DNA of 64,000 bases, taken from positions 1-64,000 of the forward strand of contig PDNB01000139.1 of assembly GCA_002573585.1 (NCBI GenBank), written 5' to 3'. Source of the DNA: Helicocarpus griseus UAMH5409. Its lineage: Eukaryota; Ascomycota; Eurotiomycetes; Onygenales; Ajellomycetaceae. The translations under genes were made by a program, and so were the position numbers. Shown piece by piece: positions 1 through 12,404 of this stretch (within the stretch, counting starts at the first letter, position 1; each line of letters starts with the position of its first letter). The notes under the pieces are model-generated. The model was not told the origin of the DNA and made no database searches. It was given only the letters and a program-made list of their open reading frames with translations.

Positions 1-39
1 TTTTCAGCTTTGGGCCTTTTCCTAATCCGCCCTTTCTTT

Positions 40-40
<1 letters not shown>

Positions 41-72
<32 letters not shown>
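41..72. repeat. Poly-T tract upstream of WBP11-like gene
   Basis: An uninterrupted run of about 32 T lies roughly 50 bp before the first gene's start codon. Pyrimidine-rich tracts are common in fungal core promoters and 5' leaders, so a promoter role is possible but not shown. Its length may be inexact because homopolymers are error-prone. Confidence 0.7.
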
Positions 73-122
73 CCTTACTCTAGCCCCTCCCACTCCACTC
101 AATCTGATTTGCGCCCAAAACA

Positions 123-1025
123 ATGCCAAAGGATAAAGAGCGCTCCGTCAACCCCGCGCAAGCCCAACGGCGTTCCGAAAAGGCAAAGGCGCTCAAAAAG
201 AGCAAAGCGGAGGCCCAAGCTCGCCGAAATGAAAAGCTCGCCCGTCGCAACCCGGACCGGCTGCAGCGCCAAATCAACGACCTCAAGGCCATCGAGGAGT
301 CCGGCCAGCCATTGAGACCGTCTGAGAAGCAGCATCTGGAAGAACTTGAGAGGGATCTCCGCGCTGTCAAGAAGGCCAGGGAGGCTTTGGCTGATAAGGC
401 GCCTACGTTTGGAGCGGATAGAGGCCGTGGTGGTGGTGGTGGTCACGCCGGTGTGCTGGGGAAGAGAAGGAGGGATGGCCAGGATAACAGTCGGTGGAGG
501 CGACATGGTGATGATGGCGATGATAGTAGCGATACGGACGAGAGCGTTCGACGGATTCCCATGCCGAGAGATACACCCCCGCCCATCCCACGCCAGTATG
601 CACATGGAGCCCGGCGCGGGGCTAATAATGCGAATATGGAGCCCCTTGGCGAAGGGAGAGGGCGGGGAGAGGCATTAGCCGCCCCTGCTGCTGCACAACC
701 TAAGCCTGAAGTCAAGACAGTCTATGAAGCGGCGCCAGTCATCAAGGATCTACGGAAGGAGGCCGTGAGCAAGTTCGTTCCGGCGGCGGTGCGGAGGAAA
801 CAAGAGGCTGTCAAGGGCCATCCTGGGAGGCTGGTGGAACCCGAAGAGATGGATAGACTTGAGGGAGAAGGCTATTTCCGAAGTACTTTGCAGGAGAAGG
901 AGCATACGCCGTCGGTCGATGCTGGAGCTGGCTCTCCCCCAACGAATGCTACGCCCACTGCAGAGGTTGATACTTCCAAGACGAGAACTGTGCAAATAGA
1001 GGACGTCAAAGATGAAGATCTCTAA
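123..1025 (+). CDS. WW domain-binding protein 11 (WBP11)-like splicing factor
   Basis: This is a single uninterrupted frame of 300 residues. The first 90 residues are highly basic with the Lys/Arg/Gln-rich helical pattern of the WBP11 N-terminal domain, including NPDRLQRQINDLK near residues 43-55. A proline motif, MPRDTPPPIPRQ, lies near residues 147-158 and resembles the WW-binding motif of the family. The middle is Gly/Asp-rich and low in complexity, and the C-terminus is acidic. WBP11 proteins are nuclear and associate with the spliceosome and with WW-domain or phosphatase partners. The chosen ATG directly follows the CAAA leader and begins the conserved domain. The next gene is convergent, with about 340 bp between the two stop codons. 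Confidence 0.85.
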   Translation: MPKDKERSVNPAQAQRRSEKAKALKKSKAEAQARRNEKLARRNPDRLQRQINDLKAIEESGQPLRPSEKQHLEELERDLRAVKKAREALADKAPTFGADRGRGGGGGHAGVLGKRRRDGQDNSRWRRHGDDGDDSSDTDESVRRIPMPRDTPPPIPRQYAHGARRGANNANMEPLGEGRGRGEALAAPAAAQPKPEVKTVYEAAPVIKDLRKEAVSKFVPAAVRRKQEAVKGHPGRLVEPEEMDRLEGEGYFRSTLQEKEHTPSVDAGAGSPPTNATPTAEVDTSKTRTVQIEDVKDEDL

Positions 1026-1369
1026 TTCTGCATGAGCGACTTCTACGCATATTCCTTCTTTTCCATTTGCTTGCCTTGACAAATTAGAGCGGCGCTGGCG
1101 GTTATACATGAAATGTTTTGGGGATCCGGCGCTATTTACGGGGGATCTTTCTTTGCATAAATGAAAGGAACGATTGATGGAAAGGGTTATGGCGCAATAT
1201 TGATGGGAGATTTTTCCTAGTTGCTGTCTAGACTTCTATCTTGTACGATTGCGATATCGAATGGAGGGAATCATGCAACCCCCAAAACAGCCCGATGCTC
1301 CTATCCAATCCCATTTCACCTTCTACCACACCAATTACCTATCAAGCGAATAACACCCACTCCCTTCCC

Positions 1370-1810
1370 TCACGCAGCTAAACAACCCTCACCCCGCCCC
1401 CGCGGCCCAAATCGCATGTAACCCCAAAGCGCCCCAAAACGGCTCAACCCTATACTCCCCCTCCCCCACCGACTCAATCCATACATAACCACCGCGGAAA
1501 AGTGAAACAGACCAAAGCACGCGCCTACCACCCGGCCTACATAGGTGTGGCGGATGTGGAAATCGCGCAGCAGCCAGCAGTCGAGCGAAAAAGGGAAGAG
1601 GATGACGGCGGTGTAGCTTGCCTGGTCGCTGAAGAGGAGGGGCGAGATGGTGTCGAAGAAGAGCGTGTCTATGGTTCGGAGGGCGAGGGCGGAGGTGTAG
1701 AGGTGGCGGAGCAAAAAGGGCTGGGGTGGGATGGACTGCTTGGACAAAAGATTGTCTAGGAGACGGGCGGAAAGGGAAGGATAGGGGAATGTATAATTCT
1801 TCGTTACCAC
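1370..1810 (-). CDS. Small putative membrane protein, unknown function
   Basis: The frame codes for 146 residues. It has aromatic and hydrophobic stretches consistent with two membrane-spanning segments, one around residues 68-83 (YTAVILFPFSLDCWLL) and one around 92-110 (VGACFGLFHFSAVVMYGL). The N-terminal half has the amphipathic composition of real protein, and the C-terminal tail is Gly/Arg-rich. I do not recognise a family. It is convergent with the WBP11-like gene. The uninterrupted length and composition make it more likely real than chance, but without homologues this stays tentative and an additional 5' exon cannot be excluded. Confidence 0.5.
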   Translation of the reverse strand: MVTKNYTFPYPSLSARLLDNLLSKQSIPPQPFLLRHLYTSALALRTIDTLFFDTISPLLFSDQASYTAVILFPFSLDCWLLRDFHIRHTYVGRVVGACFGLFHFSAVVMYGLSRWGRGSIGLSRFGALWGYMRFGPRGRGEGCLAA

Positions 1811-2833
1811 TCTTTTGGGACGGCCTTTTTTGCTTGCTTATTGCGGCGAGGGTACTTGAGATTGTATTGGATGAGTGGGATTAAGAGAGCTATACTCCGT
1901 ATAAGTACTGCACAACTACGAACGTAGACGCGGGTTAGGGGTCGAGGATGTATACGTATATCGCAATAAACCTCCTGCGTAGATACCGCTTCATCGGATA
2001 TCAAATATCGTCCTCTGCAGCCAAAAAGAACGAAGCGTAGGCGCGTTTACCGCAGCTACTCGGCCAAACGTCAACCGCAATCGCTTCAGTCGCAGCCCTG
2101 GGGTTTCCGAAATTGGTATGTTCCGCTAACTCAGAAGATCTCCAGTTAGCACACCATCATGATGCCATTCGATGCAGAATACATAAGGAGCAGCAATCAA
2201 TTCTATTGAAGTCTACTGGTCCCTTTCAGATTTGTGAAGGCCGTCCATATGTCCAAGCCCAGCAAATACGTGCTGAACCTTGAATTGATCATTACATTAT
2301 TGACCTCTCCCGCTCAACTCCGCCAGTCCGTGACTCCGTATTCCGCTGGCCGACAGATCGTGCAGAGTGTGCTGTCCTTACAGGGATATTATGTGCTCTG
2401 TAGGTACATCAAGTCTCCCGTCCAAATACACCGGAAACAACCTGACTAATCTCGCGATCAATGATAATACCCTCAAATCGCAGTATCCTTTCTACTACAT
2501 TTGTTGTCTTTGGTGGATGTTTCAACTTTTTTTTTGACAGCTATGATAGCTGTTGGAAAAGTACTTATTGTTTGTCACTAGAGCGTATTCAAACCCAGAG
2601 CAAGTTGAAGCTCATTATGGAGTTTATTTGAATTTTGGTTCATCTTATACTTCCTCTAAATTTCTTCTTGTCATTATACGTCAAAAGTATGCTAGTTCCG
2701 TCATCGAATGCAGGGTGTTTATTCTTGTCCCTAGTGATGTCACTGCATCTCTTCTGGTATTTATATAATCCGGCCCTCCGCAAATGGAATACACGGTTGC
2801 TTCTCAAGGTTAGTGATTCCATTATAGCACACC
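1811..2833. other. Intergenic region, no gene seen
   Basis: About 1 kb between the small membrane protein (-) and the F-box-like gene (+), so it probably carries both promoters. Only short frames with no recognisable protein are present. It contains two copies of ACTCCGTA (1894 and 2333). Confidence 0.5.
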
Positions 2834-4071
2834 ATGCCCCCACAGCTGCGAAGCTACAACTCATTACCCCCTGTTTTGGGGAAGAAAGGGATATATGGAG
2901 GGCAACATGGTCGGAACAGCTTCATGCCCGTCTGCTTCATATGCGCCATTACGATTGGCCTAACATTGGAAGGAGGTAAATGGCCGCAAAAAGCCGTTGA
3001 TGAAAGGGTTCGGATCTCAGAATCAGACATTGCATGGACTCGCAACTATCTTGCAAGTACGTGTATCAGGCCCAACTGAAAAAATAGCCCATATTGTGCA
3101 ATTGAGTGGCGGTTATGACATAACTGACGTGATTTACACCTCACTTTATATTGATGACAGTAATAATCAACCTTGAAGGCGAGGTGTTTCTTTCTCAAAT
3201 CGGCCATATGATCTATATCGGTCCATGTGTAGAACTGTTGACACTACCTGTCAAAGACGGCACATCCGGGGCTATCAAAGATATGGAATTCTTTCCGCTC
3301 TGCGACTATCCTCATAATGCGGCACCCCGCTTTACAACCTTTGGGTATCCTGTTCATGCCATCTGCTGGGAGTTTCTCGAGCGTTCCCTTGGGAGAAGCC
3401 TGTCAGGCGCCCAAGAGCTGGCCAAACTCGCCAAGGTACTACAAAAGCAAATGGTGGAGCATAAATCCTGGTCAACGCCCATGAAATTGTTCTTTCCGCG
3501 CGAGGGAGCAGACGTATTCCCCACGTTCGACCATCGTGGTGTGTTGGCGGAAGAATATGTCCGCTGGTACTGCGATCCGACGGAAATTCAGCCCCTGAAC
3601 AAACTTTATCGCATCTGCAAGGACAAACGCCGCCAGGATTGCGATCGTGCGATTGTAGCACAATTGGATCCGCATGGAAAATCAAATGATCCTCTTCTGT
3701 TGGAAAGGCTGTACGCTGAACTGCCACTCGAAATCAAGTTCCTCATCATTGAGCATGCTGAGGGCACATCACCGCGTTCCTTTGATCTTCCTTCTACACT
3801 GCCAGAATACTGGCGTTGGAAAGCCTTCCGTGCATTCGGACATATACTCTATGACGGAGATGGGTGCGGGCCCGAAGAACTCGACTGGCAACTTCTATAC
3901 ACTAGACTGAGTGATGAGAAATTACCCGACTATGATGAACCTGACGTCAGCAGAGCCACAAGAATCAAAAGAGACGCCTGGCGCGGTTGGCAGAACAGGT
4001 GCCGCATTTCAACATCCTCTGGGGCACACGACAGAAACTTTTGTGGAAGGAGGATATTGAGCCAACGCTAA
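2834..4071 (+). CDS. F-box-like hypothetical protein, 3' end frameshifted
   Basis: The main exon runs from about 3161 to 4071. It carries an F-box-like signature, LPLEIKFLIIEHAEG, followed by a WRWKAF motif, an arrangement common in large fungal families of F-box-like proteins. An upstream exon (about 2834-3056) joins in frame through a 104-nt intron with donor GTACGT and acceptor GACAG. The true 5' end is unresolved because a neighbouring frame (to 2979) also looks protein-like. Near 3987 the frame appears to slip: after DAWRG, the -1 frame continues to 4199 with plausible Trp/Lys-rich protein (LAEQVPHFNILWG onward), while the annotated frame ends in low-quality sequence. It may be a decaying gene or contain a sequence error. 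Substrate and function are unknown. Confidence 0.45.
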
Positions 4072-4199
4072 GAAACCTCAAGATATGGTGGGGCAAAGAG
4101 AAGATTCGGGGAGCTCCTAAAAAGTATAAACAGTTGCTGACGAATATGGATAAGCAAAAGCCCGATCAAAAGAAGATGAAAAGGAAAATAAGGAACTAA

Positions 4200-5591
4200 A
4201 CAAGGTCAACTTGAAATTATGCCCAAGACAAACTAAACTATAGATGAAATGCTAAAATCGACTTAGAAGGCAAGGTCCCCTGCTAGTAAATATTTGTAAG
4301 ATAGGAGAATAGCAATATGCGTAGAAGGAGCTTCCTAGTGCACGGGACTGCTGAGCGCTGAATGCATCAATTGAATAATGATAACTGAACTGGCTTTTCC
4401 CCTAAATCATTACTCATTCCTCATGTGCTTTTTCTGTTTCTTTTCACCTTGGTTATAGAGTGCTGCAACCTGCATAAACCCCTTTTCTGAGTAGGAGTCT
4501 ATGTGAGGATAGCTGAAGTTGCTGTTGTCTGCATGTCAAGAGATGCGCGTTTATCAGAAATTAGACATCGGGAAGATAATTGGATGATGGTTCCGCGTAT
4601 TTAGCTAAGCCACGCGTCAAGCGAGATTCTAGGAACGCGATAAGCGCGAGATATGGGGAAGTCGTTAGTTTCCTTGTAAGTTGAAATTTTGTCTATTATT
4701 TCTCATTAGGAAGAAATGAAAAAGTAAAAAAAGGGATTCGTGAGAAAAGGAATAATACAATAAAAGCAACTTGAGATCTCCCCCTTCCTGCATCTGAAAA
4801 TCGAAGTGAAGACCGAAAACTCCCGACTGCCCTTTTGCCATAGCCAAGCTGATGAAAACAAAAGAAATCCCGCTTCTGAGACTGGGCAACTAGTAAATGA
4901 GAGATAAGTAGTAGAAGGGGTTATAAAGGTGGAATAAAGAATGCAAGGCTAACACGGCCATGAATTTGAAGCAAACAGAGATGGACGAGTGGGGTATATG
5001 CCAAAAAACGAAGGCGCCGAAAGGGCATATTCAAGAGGAAAGAGCGCACAGCTTATGAAAAAGACTGGATATCATAGACAGTTAGGAAATAAGAGAGAGA
5101 ACAGAAGCCCTATACTCCGAAGAATACAAAAATAAAAAGAAAATAGAATCGCCTCCTCCTGCCAGCTGTATGCGGAATGAAAATGAAGAGGTGAGGGAAA
5201 GCCAGCCTTGCCAACACTGTTTACAACAGTACAAAGAAGCCAGAGGCAAAACACCAAAACATACAATAAGCATTGGCGGCAAGGAGAGGTATAGAGAGGT
5301 CGCTTTCGGTAGCTTTCCCATGAACCAGATCAGCGGCTATGGCTAATGGAGACAATCCAACTCCCAGGAAATGCAGGTATCTTTAAACTCCTTTTGCGCC
5401 GTCTCCCTGTAGAGAAAAAATAAATACAATCCGGAAACGCCAGCTGCCAAGACAATATATGGACAAGAAATTCGAAACAAAGGGAATGGGTAAATTAAAG
5501 GATTTGGGGACGTGGTGTGGGTGCCAACCCAGCACCAACGCCGGGTAGCTGCAACGCAAGTGTCGAGCTAATATAAAACAAGGCGAGATGT
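4200..5591. other. Convergent 3' region between F-box-like gene and nimA
   Basis: About 1.4 kb. The plus strand is purine-rich and the frames are short and unconvincing. Part of the right side should be the 3' UTR of nimA, which is transcribed leftward. No gene seen. Confidence 0.5.
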
Positions 5592-7913
5592 CTATCGAAG
5601 ATTCCGGATGACCTTGGCCCCCCTAGCCAAAAATGGGCTGGGCATTTCATCTCTTTCCGGATCCCAGGTCGCTGGTGGGTCTCTCTCAACTGTCCTAGTG
5701 ACACCGAGTCCGAGGGTATTAGGGGATACTCCAGTCGTTGGGATTCTGGAATCGGCAACATTTCGCTTTGTGTCTTCGACTGGCCTGCCACCAGCTCTAG
5801 CCTGGGCCAGCTCAACGAGCGTCCGACCACCCATATTCCGTTGCATGACAGCTTTGAACATTTCCTCGCCTCCATTCCCTTTAAATGTCGGCGGTTTGTT
5901 TCCCGTTCTCCGCGGTGATCCGCTCTCCCCACTAAGGTTTGCGGAAGACGGAATCTTGGTTAGACGACGGGGCGATTTTGACTTCGTCTCTGTAGCCGCA
6001 TGTCGTAGATCGGTATGCGAAGCGGCGGTGGTAAGGTGAGGCTGGCTTGTTCCCCTAGACGGGAAAAGACTAGGTTGTGTGCTCAACTTCTGCATCATTG
6101 CAGTGGTGTTTTGTCGGAGTAAAGGTCTGACCGGGGCTTTGATAGGATCAGGTCTAACTTTTGGTCGTGTAGGAGAAGGCACATCGGGGATATCGTCTTC
6201 GTCATCAGAGTTGTAGGCTAGACTTGGTTCCCATTTAGGATTCGACCTTGCACCTTCGGCAAAGATATTCTTTGAGGAGCCATTCCCAGCAGTACGACGG
6301 GGAGAAAGTGAGAGCGAAGCGATCGACATTGGGGAAGGCTCTGCCATCTGTACGTCATGAGGGGACTCAAAGGTGGTTTTTGACCGGCTGAACGGGGTTC
6401 TGTTGGACTTCTTTGAGGGCTTGCTGCTTTCGGACGTTGGGGAATCCATTGACAGCTCGCTGAGATCCGTAGATGAGGGGAAATCATCATCAGCATTCCC
6501 AGTTCCAACAGACGATCGGCAGGAATTTTCCGCAGATGACAGCGTTTCCGTTTCCTCCATGAGTGGGGAGGTACTCTTTCTTCGTTTCTGCAACTCCGCG
6601 GCAATTTTCTCTTGGACTTCGATGTCGAATCGTTTCCGAAGCCTTTCGAGTTCCATCTGGACCTGGCGATCAATTTCGAGTCTTGCCTTTACTTCCCACT
6701 CGCGGCGGACTTTACTCTCTATCTCCATCTTCATAGCTGCTTTTTCCTTCTCAAGATGGGCATAATTGAGCTCAAGCTCTTTCAACCTCTGCGCTATAGT
6801 CTCTTCTCGTTTGCGTAACGAAATACCCAAGTCCACGACTTCCTTTTCCTTGCGCATCAAACGGATCACAGGCATTTTTAGCAAGGCAGCGGTGTCGGGG
6901 CGGTGATCTGGGTTGACCTTCAAGCAACTGGCAATGACGCTCTTGAGCTCAGGAGAGTAGATATCCGGTAGAGGCGCAAATTTTCCCTCCCGAATCTTTT
7001 GTATAAGTTGGATATGTGTGCGAGCATTGAAGGGAGGCTCTTTTTGGCAAAGCTCATACATAATACAGCCAACCGCCCAAATGTCTGAGTGGAGAGTGTA
7101 TTTTTCGGCTGCGCATATTTCCGGGGACATATAAAATGGAGTTCCGACATAGGTCGAAGCAAAATCGTGCGATCTCATTTGTTTGGACAGTCCAAAATCA
7201 CCCAACTTGACGGATTGGTCGGCTCCGAGGAAAACTGTTATGTCATTAGCATCGGCCCAAAAACAAAACTTGTCTTCACATACTATTCTCCGGTTTTAGA
7301 TCACGGTGAAGAATCATCATCTGAGCTTGTTTCCCTTTCAGGCCGGAAGGTTTTGTATTTGGTGGAGGGCCCAACACATTAGATCCTGCTTCGGGTGGGT
7401 CGACGCCGTAGTGACAACGGTACAACGCGGTGACAAGCTGGGACAGAATTCGCCAAACAAACTCCTCTTCTGCATATTTGCCAGTCGACTTCAAATTCTT
7501 AATAACCATTCCAAGATCCCCCCCGCCGCAGTACTCCATGTACAGGTAAAGATCTTGAGAAGCCTTCAGATGTTCTCTGTGGTAATATGCGACGATATTA
7601 GGGTGTCGGAGAGAGCTGAGGATATTAAACTCCGTCGTAAGCTGTTCGCGCTCCTTCTGCGACATTTTGACGTAGTTTATCTCTTTGCGACAGAGGATCT
7701 GAGACGCATGTTAGCTATTGCTCATAAAAAGGGGACGAGGAGGTCGAGTTTCCATACATAGCCATCAGCCTTACGCCTAACCTTGCGAATTACCCCAAAG
7801 GATCCACAGCCTGTAAAGTATGAGCAATAAAGTCCCTTTTAGCAGAGGAGAGTTTCTTTACCAATTCTTTCGAGTACTTCATACTTGTCAACTTCAGCCA
7901 GCGCAATCGCCAT
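5592..7913 (-). CDS. nimA: Mitotic serine/threonine kinase NIMA (NEK family)
   Basis: Four exons (7913-7862, 7810-7758, 7698-7284, 7234-5592) give 720 residues, close to known NIMA lengths. The first exon codes MAIALAEVDKYEVLERIG; the glycine loop is completed across intron 1 as GCGSFGVIRK. The catalytic lysine is near residue 40, HRDLKPEN near 166-173, DFG near 186-188 and the activation segment VGTPFYMSPE follows. A coiled-coil-rich stretch (about 290-380) follows the kinase domain, as in NEK kinases, then a Ser/Pro-rich regulatory tail ending in MPSPFLARGAKVIRNLR, a C-terminus I recognise from filamentous fungal NIMA. NIMA promotes mitotic entry and acts at the nucleus and spindle pole. 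Intron 3 is only 49 nt. The gene is divergent from the BTB gene across about 700 bp. Confidence 0.95.
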
Positions 7914-8617
7914 GTCGTACTAGAAACGGCGAACAGCTTGTAGGGAGAAAAGCAAACGAGAAAGCAAGCAAAACTAATACATGGACGAAATGTCTGCCAC
8001 AAGTACCTGCAATGTTAGTAGAGTCGAAGAGCGACGAGTGGTGATGTTTGAGGGAGGAGTGAATAGAAGAAAAGTCAGTGATCGATATCCCAAATCACGG
8101 AGCATCCGCTCGACTCGCTCCAGATGTTTCGTTTGGCCGCGTTGCGCAGCAACCACACCGCATGTACATAGTTAGCTGTTTCGGGCAGGCGGTGTGTATA
8201 CTGCCGCCCCTTAGCGTTGCCGAGGGAAAATTATTCCGGCCAATGACGTTGATTGCCGTACCGTATAGATGTCGAAGTAAAGAGAGCTGCGCATGTATAA
8301 TAATAGAATTCTCAGTAGAATTTTTTATCATAAGTAGTTCAAGCTCTATCTTACTACATATTGCAGTATTGACGTATTGACAACTTGCTTTGCGATGCTG
8401 CACCCGGCAAAGACATATGTCGGTCAAAGTTCGGTTAGTAAGTTTGCGGAGAAGCCGAACTACCGCACGTGACCGCCGATAAGATAAGCAGCATCTCTTG
8501 GCATGCTTACCAAGCAATATTTCTCTCGTCCATCCCGCCTCCTTTCGTCGCCATCAACCTCATTCCTTAGTATACAGCACTTTACTGCGCTGGTTACTGT
8601 GTTTTAACGCCTCAGAT
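7914..8617. promoter_or_regulatory. Divergent promoter region nimA / ankyrin-BTB gene
   Basis: About 700 bp separate two start codons pointing away from each other, so both promoters and 5' leaders must lie here. A longer in-frame start for the BTB gene at 8498 exists but its extra 40 residues look non-coding. No specific operator was identified. Confidence 0.6.
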
Positions 8618-10968
8618 ATGCACGAGACTATAACTCCGCGCAAAGACCAGCTCGAAATAAGTCTACAGAATGAAAGGAAACTGATCAGGGACGGGAAGCT
8701 CAAGGAGGACAACCCCCTGGACTTAAGCCAACCGTTCCGTGAGCTTTGCGAAGCATGCCGGCGAGGCGATCTGAAAGCTGTCCAGGAGAAAATAACTGAA
8801 GGTGTTAATATAAATGCCAGGGATCTATTTGACTGCACTCCACTGATTCTTGTAAGTCCCGAAATTCAATATGTACTGAAAATCTGCTGAGCTTTCCCCG
8901 CCTTTTGTTTGTGGCGACTATAATACATTGTCTTGATGTTCTGGGCCGCACGCGCACCCTTCCGTTTCCCTTACCTTTTTGGTTTCTTTGAAAGTGACTG
9001 TTTATCAAAAGGCTAGCCTCTGTGGCCACTATGAAACTGTCCGACTTCTCCTTGACTCGGGTGCCTTGTGTGAACGAGACACTTTTCAGGGCGAAAGGTG
9101 CGACTACCCCTTATTCTTTTATTTTCAGTTTGCAAGACGCTATGCTAACGTGTACTTTGTACAGATGTCTATATAACGCATTGAATGACAGAATTCGGAA
9201 TCTGCTTCTCCAATACGATTATTCGAAATCCACAGACCCATTGCAGCCATTTGCCGCACACCTAGCCTCGCTATTGTCCCGGGACAATCCCCAAACGTCA
9301 GACATCGAAGTTACAGCAGCTGATGAATCATTTCGATTACACAAATTCATTCTATCCGCCAGATCGCCGTACTTTTCTAAAAAGCTGTCCATTGCCCCGG
9401 ATGTGAAAACATGGAAACTTCCAAGTACAATCCCCCCGGAAGCGTTTAACGCAGGGATAAGGTATTTGTATTTGGGAGAAGCACCGCGGGAATTGAGATC
9501 GGGACCTGGAACCGGTTTTACTGAAGCAGAGGTTTTCTCCGGCGTTAGAAGGATTGCCAAGCACCTGGAACTTACTAACTTGGTTGACACTATTCTCGAC
9601 AATGGAGACAGAAGGCTTGCTAGGCAGCGGCGAACGGAGGAAACGTCAAGAGGACAGGATCAGATGGAAAGATGGTTTCAAGACAATGTGTTGAAGTATA
9701 AACTTGTTGTCGAAACCAGCAAAGCCAACGATGTGAAATGGGCCAGGGACAATGGCATTTTTGCTGATGTACTACTTCGTGCCGACGAGCCCGTGGAAGA
9801 GGATTTACAGACAGAAGAAAACGCAAAGAATAAGCCGGATTCAGAATTCAATGATGCGGAAGCTGTCAGTCGCATTCCAGTGGGCCCTACGTCAGGGTCG
9901 AGGCCATCCTCCCCGCCACCGGAACGACGACGCATGTCGACCATCTACCCTGTCCATAGAGCGATGCTTCTTCGCTCCGACTTCTTCAATGCTATGTTTT
10001 CTTCAACATTCAAGGAAGCTCAAATCACGGAGCATCTTCAGATAATACCTGTGGATTGTACCCCTGAGGCGTTGGAGGTTGTCCTGGCGTATTTATACAC
10101 CGACAAAGTCGAATTTCCATTATCTCTGGGAGTCGACGTACTTTATGCCGCAGATCTTCTTCTGATTGAAAGACTGAAGTCAAAGGCTGCGGTCCTGATT
10201 AGCTCTCTCGGTAATGGTAGCATGAAATCACAGGAGAGTAACAAGCAACCCAAGAATAACAGTGACAAACAGCTAGAGAGGGCAGAAAGGGAGATTTGCG
10301 AAGGTGAAGACGAGGAAGAAATAGACGTCTATGAACTCATTCGAGCAGCATGGTTGTTCCGTGTTCAACGATTAGAGGAATTTGCGGCCCGGTATATTGC
10401 TTACCGCCTGGAATCGCATATCGACCTGCCGGAGTTTGAAGAACTAGTTGCTGAATCCGCATCACGCATCACCCAGAGACAGGAAACAGACTCTATCGAA
10501 TTGGTCGACGATATCCGGTTCTATCTGTCTGAAAGATTCAGATTGCGATTCGAAGACTCGGGTTTGGATGAGATGATGGATGAGAGCAAGGAAGAAGCCA
10601 CAGATATGGGCGGTTACGTTCCCAACGTGACAGAATCTGACCACCCTGTTACGAAAGCAGAGCCAGATATTCCCAATTGGGGTTCCAAGTCGAGTTCTGT
10701 TTCTGCGCCTGATTCCGCCTATGCTTCCACTTCACCTTCCGGCTCCGACTCCGCCTCTCCCGCCCCTGAACGGACAAAGATTCCCGACGACGAGGCCATC
10801 GACGCTAGTGATTATGCTAGTGGACAGGAGTCCGAGAACTTAGGTCCAGCCTTCAAGACGCTGGATGGCCATGCTGCTGGGGACGAGTTTGCAAGGGACG
10901 CTGCGGATTATCAGATTCTACTTAACAAATTGGATCAGCTTCTGGAGAAGCTTGATTTGGAAGCATGA
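8618..10968 (+). CDS. Ankyrin repeat and BTB/POZ domain protein (Btb3/ABTB1-like)
   Basis: Three exons (8618-8851, 9012-9097, 9165-10968) give about 707 residues. An N-terminal ankyrin pair (INARDLFDCTPLILASLCG, then HYETVRLLLDSGA) precedes a first BTB domain starting near SDIEVTAADESFRLHKFIL. A second BTB domain has HRAMLLRSDFFNAMF, with a Ser/Pro-rich insertion before it. The helical C-terminal part contains YELIRAAWLFRVQRLEEF. This ankyrin-BTB-BTB order matches fungal Btb3 and animal ABTB1 proteins, which act as substrate adaptors for cullin-3 ubiquitin ligases. The tail is Ser/Pro/Glu-rich. The start was placed at MHETITPRKDQ, where coding quality begins. Confidence 0.85.
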
Positions 10969-12404
10969 GGGCATTAACGGCATATATCTCTGTGTGGATA
11001 GACAAATATGTCTTTCTTTTGGTTGGGTTCACTGGTTTTCTGTACAGGGCTATTTATGATTTCCGGAGCTGGCTGGACATGAAAACATTATCTGATAAGC
11101 CGCTATATATTCATATATATACTATCATTTGGCGTTGCGATCTATCTATATGAGGCATGACATGACGTATATCGTTTTATATCCATTCACATCCTTCCGC
11201 GATTTATCAATATATATATACAACTATTTACTTCGCATCATTACAACCTACTCCCCTTCCACCTACCCTTAAAATGATGATAGACAGTGCTTTCAGTTCT
11301 GGTAAGGTGCTAGGTAACCCGCTGGATACTATGTGGGCATATGTAAATGCTCCATACATAACGCATACCTATACACGGGTGTATATAAGCGGTACAACTT
11401 TCATGTTGTATTGACACTTGAAGATGGACATTCTTCGATTCTTTTCAATAACTGACATATGCAAGAACCCGGAAATCTTTTTATTTTTATTTTATTAGTC
11501 CTTTTCCGCTACTATGGGTGTCAAATCTATCGAGGATTTCGAGCTGCGTTTATTTCTCGTTGGTGCCCACAGGTAGATGATTTATGAACAAGTACATGCA
11601 GTAAATATAATGGTCGGCTTAAAAACCGAATATATCGTCTTGGTTTCTTTTATCTATCGTATATACATACACTGCCAGAAACGTTAAATGACATATAACC
11701 CGTATCGGGTTGAGCTTTGAGCTGCGAATGGAAATCGAAGGCTAGTAAAAGGAAAAAAAGTTACAAAGGAAAAAAGCCACGACAAAGAGAAACAAATGGG
11801 TAATAATACATCATTGCGTAAAAAAAAATGGTATTCGTAAACTCTTGAGGCATCCGTCGCCCTCAGACCAAAAATGGGCGGGATGAAAGCGTTGTCTCCC
11901 GTGGTGGTTTTCCTGTTTGCCAACGGAAGAATCCTCCATTTTTCCCCATCAAGTTATTGCTGCTGCTTCTGTGCTCTTGAAAATACCAGCAGCCCATAAA
12001 GAGTAATTTTAAAAGGTCCTTGCCTTTAGCCTTGAGTCGAACGGTATCGCACCCCGATCGTTCCCAAACGTTTTGACTCAGAAGATGGCAAGGATAGGGG
12101 CTGATCCTCCTCATTTTCACCGATCGATGGATCCGGTCTTCATCGTTCAAGTATTTTCGATGGTCGCAGTAAGGTAGTAAACTGGAGGCCTAATATGATG
12201 TATGAAGCTTTTCATATTCGTGTGCTTCGAAGGTGGCGGGTTTGAAGGCACAGGTTTACTCCCATCCCAGTTCTCCTCTACCAACCTAAAGGTTGGTCTT
12301 CCTGGTATTACGAGGTCCATTAACTAAAGCATTTTTAGGACATCGTACACCAAGGTAGATGAATATTCTTTTTCTCGTAGGCAACATGGGCCCAGTGCTG
12401 AGCT
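10969..12404. other. Convergent 3' region between BTB gene and flbC-like gene
   Basis: About 1.4 kb, AT-rich with many TATA/ATAT stretches near 11100-11230 and 11650-11700. The neighbouring genes point toward it, so it holds two 3' UTRs and terminators. No protein-like frame seen. Confidence 0.5.
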
